Below, in pieces: positions 12,571 through 22,040 of a stretch of 64,000 bases of DNA. The stretch lies in NCBI RefSeq assembly GCF_000247695.1, contig NW_004624782.1, positions 11,871,665 through 11,935,664 on the forward strand. The letters are read 5' to 3'. The notes under the pieces are model-generated. The model worked only from the letters and a program-made list of their open reading frames with translations. It did no database searches and had not been told where the DNA came from. Both the position numbers and the translations under genes were made by a program. The stretch's first letter is position 1. Every line of letters begins with the position of its first letter. This stretch comes from Heterocephalus glaber (lineage: Eukaryota; Chordata; Mammalia; Rodentia; Bathyergidae).

Positions 12571-12639
12571 TTTTTTTAAAGTGCCTTTTGGAAGGAGGGG
12601 GTGCTAGCTTAGTACCTAAAATACACTAATTTGTTGCAT

Positions 12640-12765
12640 TTGGGCAAGCCTCAGTTTCCTCATCCCTAAATAGACACAGCAATCTTCTCACAGGTAATTG
12701 AAACGATTAAATTGGACTGAGGAGTGTAAGGGGCCCAGACAATGCCTGACACAACCCTGGTGACC
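12640..12765 (+). repeat. MIR SINE fragment
   Basis: GCCTCAGTTTCCTCATCCCT, then GATTAAATTGGACTGAGGAG and AGACAATGCCTGACAC. Confidence 0.6.
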
Positions 12766-13179
12766 AGTAAATGAATCTCCTTCCCTTCTCTCTGTCTCCA
12801 GTACCAAGGTGGCCAGTGCTTTGTGCTCCCTCTGTGCCGTGCTCCAAATCCCTGAACATGAGTTTACAGGGAGCTCATGCTCAAAAATCAAATTCGCAGT
12901 GACCGCCACACCTCCTGGCGTCAAGTGGAGGTGTTGGTACTTCCCTGGCCACCTACCTGCAGCTGCGCATTGAAACCCAGGTCCTTTCCCAGGAACCGGC
13001 CATGGATGCAGCGAGGGGGTTCAAATTCTGGATCTGTGATTTTCCAAACGTATGCGTCCACTTTATTTCACTCAGCCTGTTTACCACTTTGTAAAACTGG
13101 GGGAACTACAATCCTACGTACATGTTGGAACTAGATAAAATGGTGGGTGTGAACTTCTTCCGTTCGAAATTAGTCATCT

Positions 13180-13990
13180 TTGCAGACGGAGACCCCAAAG
13201 GAAAAACCCTCTAGGCCGTTTACGGGGAGGGGCGGGGCCAAGACATCGGTCGCTCGGCGCTCCTCTAGGCATCTGGTCGCGATCAGTCGAGCTGCGAGCG
13301 ATCGATGCTCCTCACGCAAGCTGACCGCTGAGAGCCGCCGCGCTGCGACCAAGCGGAACAAGTTGTCGCCAGCCCCGGGTCAACTTGACCCCGTCCAAAC
13401 GCTGGAGAGGTTAGTTTGAGCTACTCGAAAACACAGGCCGGGCAGGTTCCTTAGAAATACAGCGGCTGGGCTGGGAGAGAGCTCCAGTGCAGCCGTCGCG
13501 CTAAAGATCTGTGGGAAAGGAGGGCTTTGCGCATGCGCCGTGGAAATGCCCGAATCCGCGAACACCGTTTGCGTGGCCGCCCTCCAGCTTTCCGCGCGCT
13601 GTGGGCCCATTGGGGAAATTCCCGGCTTGCGCAGCGTGCGTCCGGGCGGGGGGTGGGGGGGTCGTTTTGCGCGTGCGCGAGGCCAGCACCGCCCCAGCTT
13701 GCGTGCGCCTGCGCCGTCCTGAGGTGTCGCGGTGAAACGTACGCTCTGCCGCCTGTAGTTACGGGCGTGTTCGTGGCCACAGGTCTCGCCTTCGCCTGCT
13801 CCAGTGCTGGAACGATTGTTCCATCGGGCCTCGCATACCGAGCTCCCAGCAGTACAGCCCTAGGAAGACGCCGGGGAGGGGGGGGATTGGTGTGGGCTAC
13901 ACGCACCTGGCCGCGTCCCGGGCCCCTCCGCCCCAAGGACAGGTGCCTGTCAACCGATAGGAAGTCACTGAGCACTGGTGTCGCTTTGCC
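13180..13990 (+). promoter_or_regulatory. CpG island, likely KDM8 promoter and non-coding first exon
   Basis: CpG dinucleotides are dense here and rare on both sides. There is no TATA box. Three NRF1-like alternating GC palindromes occur (13529-13538, 13669-13678, 13701-13714), together with G-rich Sp1-like runs near 13645-13667. The distance to the KDM8 poly(A) signal (about 18.7 kb) agrees with the size of the human gene as I recall it. A donor-like GAG|GTTAGT sits at 13410, but I cannot fix the first exon. Divergent transcription is possible. Frames of 60-170 codons in this island look like consequences of its GC content. Confidence 0.7.
13529..13538. promoter_or_regulatory. NRF1-type site GCGCATGCGC
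   Basis: A perfect palindromic NRF1 consensus in the CpG island. Near-matches follow at 13669-13678 (GCGCGTGCGC) and 13701-13714. NRF1 sites are typical of TATA-less housekeeping promoters. Confidence 0.6.
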
Positions 13991-14383
13991 ACACTCGTGA
14001 TCCAGCAGAGTGAGTCACCGTGCCCAAAAGTATTAGGTGGCAGGAGGTGGTCAGGAGTTGGAGCCACGCCACGGGCACAGTACCTGCGTTGTCCAGACCT
14101 CGATGCAGTAGTTACAGAGCCCTTGTGCATGTGGAATCCTCCTGCAGTGAGACTGAAGACGTTACTCAGCCGTGTGCCCAGACTGCTCCCAGGAGGCCAG
14201 GTAGAGGCCGAGGTGTCCTGGAAGCCTCCACGGGAAGAAGCTTTTCTGTGACCCGCTTGCTGTCGCTGGCTGCAATGTGCAGCCAGCTCGAGACCCTCTA
14301 GTGATCGTGGTGGGTTCTCCAGAAGCCCTGTCACCAGCCTGCTTAAACACCACACGGAGAGGTGCTTAAAGGAGCTGATTTCT

Positions 14384-14475
14384 GGGCTGCGGATGTAGCT
14401 CAGTGATGCTGCGCCTGCACTGGAAGCACAAGGTCCTGAGTTCAATCCCCAGTACCGAAAAAAATAAAAAGACGA
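14384..14475 (+). repeat. ID-type SINE
   Basis: GGGCTGCGGATGTAGCTCAG, GGTCCTGAGTTCAATCCCCA, A-rich tail. It lies just 3' of the KDM8 CpG island. Confidence 0.85.
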
Positions 14476-14879
14476 TAACTAAAGAGGAGCTTCCTAGAAG
14501 GCTGAATCATAGCCACCAGGAGCCCATTTGGGCTATGTTCTAACAGCAAACTAAAAGCTAAGTTGCATAGTGGACCCTGGATGGTGAATTCAGGAAGTCA
14601 GGACCTGGCCTGTTTGGGCTGTTCTGTGACTTGACTCCTTTGTGGTTAATCCCACAAGAAGCTCTCAGACTGACTTGTAAAGCCAAGATAGAACCACTCA
14701 GCTCATGCAGTCTTTTCCTGACTCCCATTTCCAAACAGGATCATTTTGTATACCAATAAACACACCTTTATATAAGGAGCTTCTAGGGATCGCTGACTTA
14801 CTCTACTGAGAAGAGTCTTACACAGCTCCTAACCTTTCCCTGAGCGCTGTCCCATGTCACAAGGCCAGTGCCCATGACA

Positions 14880-16950
14880 CCTGAAGGCCAGTTTGCAAAG
14901 GCAGAACACAGGTCCACTCAGGCTACTTTGGTGCCTGGCACTCCCACCCCTTCAAAAGGAAACGTTCTCTGACCAAAAAGAATTCTCGTAAGACCAAGTT
15001 CTGGGAGAGCACCTTATAAAGTGAGGGTACAGGCCCATCAGGCTTTCTCCTATGGCCTCTACTTGAGTGACTGTAGGTCATTTTGCCTGGAGTGACCCCA
15101 GGTTTTTATTTGTCCAGGCATTTGTATTAATAATATCCTGGTTTAAATGATAAGTTATATAGTTAGTCCACTCATACCTGACCATTTATACACCTCACAA
15201 TAAACCCCATTATGTGGAGCTCTAGGGAACCAATCGAAAGGGCGGTCTCTGGTACACTGAAGCACTGTTTTTTCCCCATCTTGACTCTGTCCTCTGGAAG
15301 ATGAGTTAATATAGCCTTCTACAAAAGGCAATTCAGTGAGGAGTTTCAGGAAGCCAGTCAACAAAGCCAGACCACAAGCTGCTCAAACTGGTCCCTCCCT
15401 GTGGAAACTGCTCCATGGAACTGTCAAGAAGCCATTTGGTTGGATCAGGATGTGGGTAGGTTTCGTAAAGCCTGGGTGTGAGGCCATTTGGAAGGCAGTT
15501 CCATGGAGCCCCTACCTCATCCTGGCTGGAGGACCAGCTCAAGTAGTTGCTTGTGGGAAGGCTGGTTCTTCCAGCCCACGTGAGGGTAACTGTATGAAAG
15601 ATTATTCATAGAGCCAACAAGTAAATGTTCCCACAGCTTATCCTCCAAGGCCCCTGATGGCTGACAGGAGTGCCCATGGGCTGCTTCCTGGAGAGATGAT
15701 GGACACAACAAATAGAACACTTGCTGTCCTTTCTCTATTATTAAAAAACCCTGGAAGATTGATTTGTAAAACTTAAGGCAAAATCCAGGTTCACCTGCCC
15801 TTCAGGTAAGCCCTGGGCTATAAGGAAGCAAGATGTTTAAACAGGTCACAGGGCACTGTGGAAGTATGTTTTGTATAACCAGTTGGGGCTCCTTGCCCAA
15901 AGTCTGTCTGAGGTGGCAGCTGTTTAAAAGATAAAATTATGAGAGGTCTAGGAACTTGGGGACAGGCCACAGGACTGACAAGGCCAGCTGCTGCCAGTTA
16001 CTTCATGCAAGGCCCTGTAGGAGCTCTGTGTTTTAAGACCAGTCCTGAGGCCCATCAGGAGGCCTTTTCAAGTAGCCACAGAGGCGATCTGAAAGCATTT
16101 TGAAAACTAGAACTTGTACCCTTGGCCTGAAGTTCCCATTCAGGGTCAGCTGTATTAGGGATTCACTGAAGAAATCTACATTAAAAAAAATTACTCAGGC
16201 CGTTTCATGTGGCCAGGGGGAGGCCACTCTCAGAGTGCTGTTTCCCATGGTCTACAACATGAAGTCCTCTCCCCGGTCAGTTTGCAAGGAGCACACAGAC
16301 TACCTTAGGAGACCAGTGTCTGAAGACCAAACCAACGGCCATCCTGGGAGGTAGGGAACAAAACATATGAGGCTACCTTGGGAAGCTGGCTTTGTGTGGC
16401 CTATATGGCTTTATAAGGTCACCCTGGGATGCCAGTATGCAAAGTCCGTAGTCCGCAGCCCAGGAAACTAGTGTCTAGCCCACGTGAAACCCTGTAGGAC
16501 ACCATTTTACAGTACCTGTAACAGATCATTTTCCAAAGCTGGTCATAAGCTACCATGTTCAGAGTAAAACAGGCGGCCCTCTGGGAGGCTGTTTATGGCC
16601 TTTTATGAGCAACCAGGATATGAGGCCTCTGAAGTCTGGGTGCTCATGATGAAACTTCTCCAGATTGCTTTAGAAGACTCACATAGGACACCTGAGATGA
16701 ACCCTGGGTTGCCCAGGGGAGGCCGGAGTCCCACCCGCTGTCTTGTTCAGGCCAGTGGATAGAACCATACTGGGAGGTTGGCCTTGAAACTATCCGGGAA
16801 GGCTGTTTTCAAGGCCAACACAAAACTCATGAGCCTTCTAGGACATTGGCAATAGGAACCATCCTGGCAGGTGGGGGCCGACCACAAGGGCTGTCTGATT
16901 CTCCCACCCATCTGAGCGGACTGGGAAGGATGTCCAGCGTGAGCCCAGGA
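14880..16950. repeat. Probable degenerate tandem array (minisatellite-like)
   Basis: Variants of GGCCACCCTGGGAGGCCAGT followed by GTGCAAAGCC recur, most densely at about 16298, 16337, 16370, 16421, 16458 and 16493 (spacing about 35-50). Further variants occur near 14887, 15355, 15460, 15975, 16570 and 16762. The array is too diverged to count copies by eye. Confidence 0.4.
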
Positions 16951-17030
16951 TGGAGCAATGCCAACAGATACTAGGTCCAAAACCTGGTGCAGCCTCACCT
17001 CCGAAGCCAGAGTTGTAGGTAGACACTGCC

Positions 17031-17264
17031 ACACTGTAGTTTTGAACAGATTGCTTACTTAGCCTCTTGACTTAGATACTTCCTATGTTGGCTAGAATAA
17101 AATGCTTGACACTCACAGCTTAAGGAGGGTAGGTTTATTTTGGCCACGCTGTGTAGTTTTGAACAGATTGCTTACTTAACCTCTTGTCTTAGACACTTTT
17201 CTTTGTTGTGGGTATAAAATCCTGGACACCCACAGCTTGGGGAGGAGAGGTTTATTTTGGCTCA
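17031..17264. repeat. 117-bp tandem duplication
   Basis: GTAGTTTTGAACAGATTGCT starts at 17036 and again at 17153. TTTATTTTGGC ends each unit (17134 and 17251). The period is exactly 117 at both anchors, with scattered differences between units. Confidence 0.85.
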
Positions 17265-17520
17265 CAGTTTGTAGAGTCTCAATCTGTGGTCTTCTAGCTC
17301 CAGGGCAGAAGAGGCACAGGGGCAAGGCAGAGGAGGGCTGCTAGTGGTGTGTCCAGGAAGCAGTAGGAGGAGCTGGAGAGGGAGATCCCTTTTCTGGGTT
17401 TTGCCAACCTGCCTCTTCCACCCCGACCCACCTCTGACAGCAAGTGAGTTATACTGCCCAGTCCGGTCACCTTCCAAAGCCCCACCAGGAAGCGCTGTAA
17501 TGCCCCCCAAACCACCTATC
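17190..17520 (-). mobile_element. MaLR-type LTR remnant, reverse
   Basis: GGAGGAGAGGTTTATTTTGG then CTCACAGTTTGTAGAGTCTC, as in the copies at 6.8, 20.8 and 22.5 kb. Its left end is shared with the tandem duplication. Confidence 0.55.
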
Positions 17521-17724
17521 GGAGGATCTCGAGGGGCGAGTTAGATGGACACACCACACACGAAAGGAGCCAAGATTGACCGGAACTCAAGCCCTCTGGG
17601 GACTCGGGATTGACCCCGGAGCTTTGCACAAGTCACTTCTTTCTTTTCTTGGTTTTTGTTTCCTCCTCAGCAAAATAGAAGTCTGGGAAAACCCAGCTCC
17701 ATCCGAGCACAGTACTGGGGAGAA

Positions 17725-17912
17725 GAGCGGGGTGTGGTGCCTGCAATCCCACCACTCTGGGAGGCTGAGGCGAGACGATCAAGTTGGAGCCCAGCCTGGG
17801 CAATTTAGCGGCTTAGCAAGACGCTGCTTAAAAATTTAAAAATGGCTGGGGATGTAGCTTATTGCCAAGGCCCTGGGATGTAGCTCATTTCAATCCCAAG
17901 CACCACCACCAC
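17725..17912 (+). repeat. B1 SINE followed by partial ID-like unit
   Basis: B1: GGGTGTGGTGCCTGCAATCC, GGAGGCTGAGGCGAGACGAT. From 17843: GGCTGGGGATGTAGCTTATT, a degenerate ID segment ending in (CAC)n. A short TATATA tract follows at 17917-17940. Confidence 0.7.
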
Positions 17913-18184
17913 CACGTATATATATGTAAAGAATATATATTCCCAATATTGGGAAGCCCTGATGCAGGCTGAAGAACTAAGAGCAATTCTGAGTTATTGC
18001 CATTACTTTAGGACAGGCCTGGGAAAAGGAGCTGCAAAATGACAGGTGAGAAGGCTGTGTCTCCTCTTACTGTGGAGTGAGCCCATGTTCTCTCGAGACT
18101 GGGTAGTCGTTCCTTCCTCACAGGCTTCCCTTGTGAGCTCACCCCAGTCCCCAGTCCTTCGAGTGCTTGTTCCTGATCCCTCGT

Positions 18185-18360
18185 CCATACAGTCAGATCT
18201 GGGAGCCATGCTGGTTGAGTTTACAGTCTCAGCCCTGCCACTTGACTAGCCGAACTGCTTTGGGGAGGGTATTCCTCTCTCTGCCTGCGGTTCCTGGTCT
18301 GAATTGGGGGTGGTGATACTTTCCAAGCTTCTGAGGAGTGCTGGATCAAGTTCTCCCAGT
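18185..18360 (+). repeat. MIR SINE, degraded
   Basis: TCAGCCCTGCCACTTGACTA, CCTGCGGTTCCTGGTCTGAA, then a GATACT/AGTGCTGGA tail suggests MIR. Confidence 0.4.
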
Positions 18361-19250
18361 ATCCCTGGTCTACAGTGACTCACCGTGAGGGCTCAATGCA
18401 GCAGTGCACATCGCTCTCAGGACTCTGCCTGCTGTTGCTTCCCATGTCAGGGGTGGAAGGCAGGGAGCTAAAGTGGGCCCGGGGTCAGGGATGGGGATGT
18501 GGAGGCCGCCCTCACAGACCTCGCTCTGCTGTGGGCCTGCTTCCCGCCTGCTACAGCTCTGTGATGCGCCCTGGAGCTCTCCTGTTCTTCCGGGAGTCAC
18601 CATCTGTGTCCGGGGAGCTGTGGCCTCCGAGAAGCTGCTGGATTGGAGACCTGGTCCCCAGGGCAGCCTCGCTGTGAGGTGGGGACCTCTGGGTGGTGCT
18701 CGGCTCCTGGGCACTGTTGTCCCGTGGTGGAGTCCCCGTCATGAATTCATAGATTAATGGATTACAGAGGGAGTTATCCCCAGTGGGCCTGTTGGAAAAG
18801 CCAGTTTGGCCAGTCTGGCTGTCTTTTCCACCAGCAGGAAGTCCCCGCCCAGGTTCCCTGCCTTGCTCTGAGGCTCCCTAGACTGCACAACCACGAGCTA
18901 ACGAGAGCTGTTCTTCTTGGATTACTCATTCTGTGGTGTTCGGTCACAGCGACCGTGTCTGTGACATCCGGGTGGGTGTTAGTTGGACCTCCTGCCGCGC
19001 AACAGCACAGACGCAGTGGCTCCTCACTTGCTGTTGCCTCTCGGCCTCCTCAGGTCTCTGCCACACGGGCCTGTCCTGCACACTGAGCATCCACACGGAG
19101 CACAAGCCAAGCAGGCAGAGAGCCTCCCCGCCCGGTGCCAGTTTCTGACCCGGGTGACCCAGTCATGCAAGAGGCGTCCCGTCCCTGTCACCCTCTGCTC
19201 TCTCTGCAGCTGCTGTATCACGCCACCACAAGCACCGGGCTGTGAGCCGC
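18361..19250. other. KDM8 upstream intron, no recognisable feature
   Basis: GC-rich. Open frames up to 117 codons lack any recognisable motif. Confidence 0.5.
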
Positions 19251-19254
19251 ACTG

Positions 19255-19470
19255 ATTTTTACCTTACAGATCGGTAGATAGAAGTTTAATGTGGGTCTCA
19301 CTGGGCTAAAGTCCTGGTCTCAGCAGGGCTGTGTTCCTTTTTGGAGGCCTGAGGGGAGAATCCATTTCTTTGATTTTTCTCAGCTTCTACAGATTGCTGG
19401 CATTCCTCTCAGCTTGTGTCCACCTCCTGTCCTCAGAGCTATCAGAGGGGCATAGCTCTGACCTTTCTAG
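19255..19470 (-). mobile_element. LTR-like (MLT/MaLR-type) remnant, reverse
   Basis: GGTCTCACTGGGCTAAAGTC then GGCCTGAGGGGAGAATCCAT follows the order of a common mammalian LTR remnant read backwards. Confidence 0.45.
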
Positions 19471-19949
19471 GAAAGTCAACATGTCCTCTCCAGGCCAACT
19501 TCAGCTGGCGGCAATTCTTTTAAGGCCTCATGTATTGGATGGGGCCCTTCAAAGGATGCAAAACAGTCTTCCCATCTCCAGGTCCTTATTCTCAACACTG
19601 GTGCAGAGGCCTTTTGCCATGTTAGGTGACATAGTCACAGCTTCTAGGGACTGGGATATGGACATTGGTGAGGAGCCATTATGAGAAAGAACAGGAAAGA
19701 TAGAAGTTCCTGGATTAGGCAGGCTAGCTTACAACAGGCATCAGCACTTTCGAGGCTGAACACATCTGCCCTGCTTGGGGGGCCTGTCCAGGCTTCCCCT
19801 CCCCGGATGCCAGTTTCCTGTCATCGTGTGGCTCTGGAATCCCCAGGAGTCTCAGAGTCCTTCAGCTGTGGCCAGTGGGTGGGTCAGCGAATTGCAGGTG
19901 AGCCCAGGAAATAGCCTGTGTGCCTGGAAGAAGAGAATTTTGTGAGGAC

Positions 19950-20115
19950 AGAGCAAGGGTTGGCAAGCTCCATCTGGCCCACCACCTACTCTTATGAATA
20001 AAGTTTTATTGGAACACAGCCACACCCATTGGTTCGTGTGTGGTGCATGGCCACCTTCATGCTGAGCGACGGAGCTGTGGTAGCCATGACTGTGACCTGT
20101 AGAGCCTGAAATGTT
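19950..20115 (-). mobile_element. hAT-Charlie-type MER fossil, reverse
   Basis: AATAAAGTTTTATTGGAACA then CAGCCACACCCATTGGTTCG: the reverse complement of the same family seen at 107-245. Confidence 0.7.
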
Positions 20116-20209
20116 CCATAACTAGCTCTTCACCAACTCCCAGCATAAAGCATTCTCTGCAAAAAGCACGATGGACCCGATCAGCAGCATCACATGAGAT
20201 AGAAGAGGT

Positions 20210-20600
20210 GTCTTGCTCTGTTGTGTTACTAGAGAGAAGGGGTTTATTGTCTCACAGTTCTGGTGGCTGCAAAGCCCAAACAGCATGGCACCAGCATGTA
20301 GTGAGGGCCCCCAGCTACACTGCGCCATGCTGGAGGCGTGGGAGGGACAGCAGGGGCCGGTGAGGAGGCCAGACCGCTCTCGGGGTAACTGCCCTCTGCT
20401 GCAGCGTGGCCTTCGCCCCTCCTCACAGTGGCACCGGTGACCCGCTCACTTCCCACCAGGTCCCGCCTCCTCAAGCTTCCGCCGTTTCTCAGCACGGCTA
20501 CCTTTGGGACCGAGCTTCCAGCACTTGAAGCTTTGGGGGACGGACCACCTCCACCCCACAGCAGACGTCCCAGCTGTCGGCATGAGACCCGCAGCGTGAG
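20210..20600 (-). mobile_element. MaLR-type LTR remnant, reverse
   Basis: AGGGGTTTATTGTCTCACAG then TTCTGGTGGCTGCAAAGCCC, the reversed MLT/MST-like 3' end. Confidence 0.5.
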
Positions 20601-20789
20601 GCAGGTGTGAGACCGTGACTGTGTGAGCGGTAATTCCCTTCACGTGATGGCCACAGCTGCCATCCGTTCGCAGCGCCCGGCTAAAGCCACCAAAGGCCCC
20701 AGCTGTGCTGCTCCTCCTTTCTGGTCAGGTTTGAGGTAGTCCCAGGTATCTTCTGAGTCAGTCAGCTCTGTCCTTGCAGCAAGTACTTG

Positions 20790-21065
20790 ACATGCGTCAA
20801 GTTTGAAAGAGGAAAGATTCACCTTGGCTCCTGGTTCACAAGGTTTCAGTCCAGGGCTGCCCGGCCCCTTCTCTGAGCCTGTAGCAAGGTGGGGGTGGCA
20901 AAGGAGGCCGCTGCACCCTGCCTCACGGTGAGCAGGAAGCGGGGCTGGGGTCCCTGGGCCCCTTTGGGGCGCTCCCCGCAATGAGCTGCCATCCCCCGCC
21001 CCGCCTCCTGATGGTCGAGCAAGGGGCCTTTGGGGACCTGATTCAGACCGTGGCACCTCCTGAGA
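20790..21065 (-). mobile_element. MaLR-type LTR remnant, reverse
   Basis: AGAGGAAAGATTCACCTTGG then CAAGGTTTCAGTCCAGGG, followed by the GC-rich middle seen in sister copies. Confidence 0.5.
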
Positions 21066-21528
21066 AGTTGTCCCGTCAGTCACCTCCTACGCGGAGCGCC
21101 TGCCTTTGTGCTGTGGGGCGGGGGCAGGAGAAGGGTGCCGGCCTGGACCAGCTCAGTCTGGCACTGGAGAGCCAACCGGCAGGGAGCTGTTTGTACTTGT
21201 GTCCCATGACAAGTGCTGTCAGAGAGCCCCAAGGGCCCAGGAGCACAGAGCACTGTGGAGAATGCCACAAAGCTCCACACAGGCCATCATTAAGATGGGC
21301 CTGAATGGTTGGGTAGGAGTTTGCCAGGCAGCGGAGGGATGTTGGAGGCATTCCAGACAAGGACAGTACACATTCTGCTCTGAGACACCTGTCCAGAGCT
21401 CACCGGAAGCCGGGCGCTGTGCTGGGCCCCATGCTCATGGAGCGAGTGCCCCTCAGAGATGACCCGGAGCGCACGGCAGGCAGGCAGGCGGCTCTGTGCG
21501 TGGCCTCACTCTGGTGTGTCCCTCTCAG

Positions 21529-22040
21529 GTGCTGTCTGACTGAGCTGCCTGGGCCACATGGCGGAAGGTCCCCGGGGGCCTGGAGATGCCCTCTGGGAGG
21601 CCCTCCTGGCGCTCCTGCCGCCCATGAGGGAGGAGCTGAAGCTGGACGTCGGCGAGAAGGTGGACAGAGGCGCAGCGCTGCTGGTGCAGCAGGCGGTGGA
21701 GCTGTTCCTTGGGGGCCGGCAGGCCGAGTGCCTGCAGGCCAGCGAGGCCATGCTGGACTACACCTGGGAGAAGCTCAACGCCGGGCCATGGCAGGCCGTG
21801 GACAGGGCCTGGCGGCAGGTGTATGCCCTTGGGTGCCTCCTGAAGACACTGTGCCTGTGCCAGCCGCCCCGGGAGGCCACCGCTGTGGCTGCAGCTCTGC
21901 GAGTGTGTGACATGGGCCTGCTGATGGGTGCAGCCATCCTCGGGGACGTCCTCGTCAGGGTCGCGGCTGTCCTGCAGGCGCACTTGGTGGCTGAGAAGAG
22001 GCCTGACCGAAGTCCGCGCCGGGAGCTGCCCAGCACAAAG
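21529..22040 (+). CDS. KDM8: KDM8 first coding exon (5'UTR 21529-21557, coding 21558-22040)
   Basis: The acceptor is the pyrimidine-rich CCCTCTCAG ending at 21528. The ATG at 21558 has G at +4 but C at -3, so its context is moderate. An in-frame TGA at 21537 rules out an N-terminal extension through this exon. It codes for residues 1-161, the helical N-terminal region including '[19 protein letters not shown]', which is nearly identical to human. The donor is AAG|GTACCT at 22041, phase 0. The exon is strikingly GC-rich compared with the later exons. Confidence 0.95.

Noticed and set aside
1..13100. Search for a gene upstream of KDM8
   Set aside because: No frame is flanked by credible splice sites with protein-like content; most recognisable sequence is old repeats.
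13170..14000. Several open frames (60-182 codons) in the CpG island
   Set aside because: High GC lowers stop frequency. Frames overlap on both strands and none resembles a known protein or joins to KDM8 in frame.
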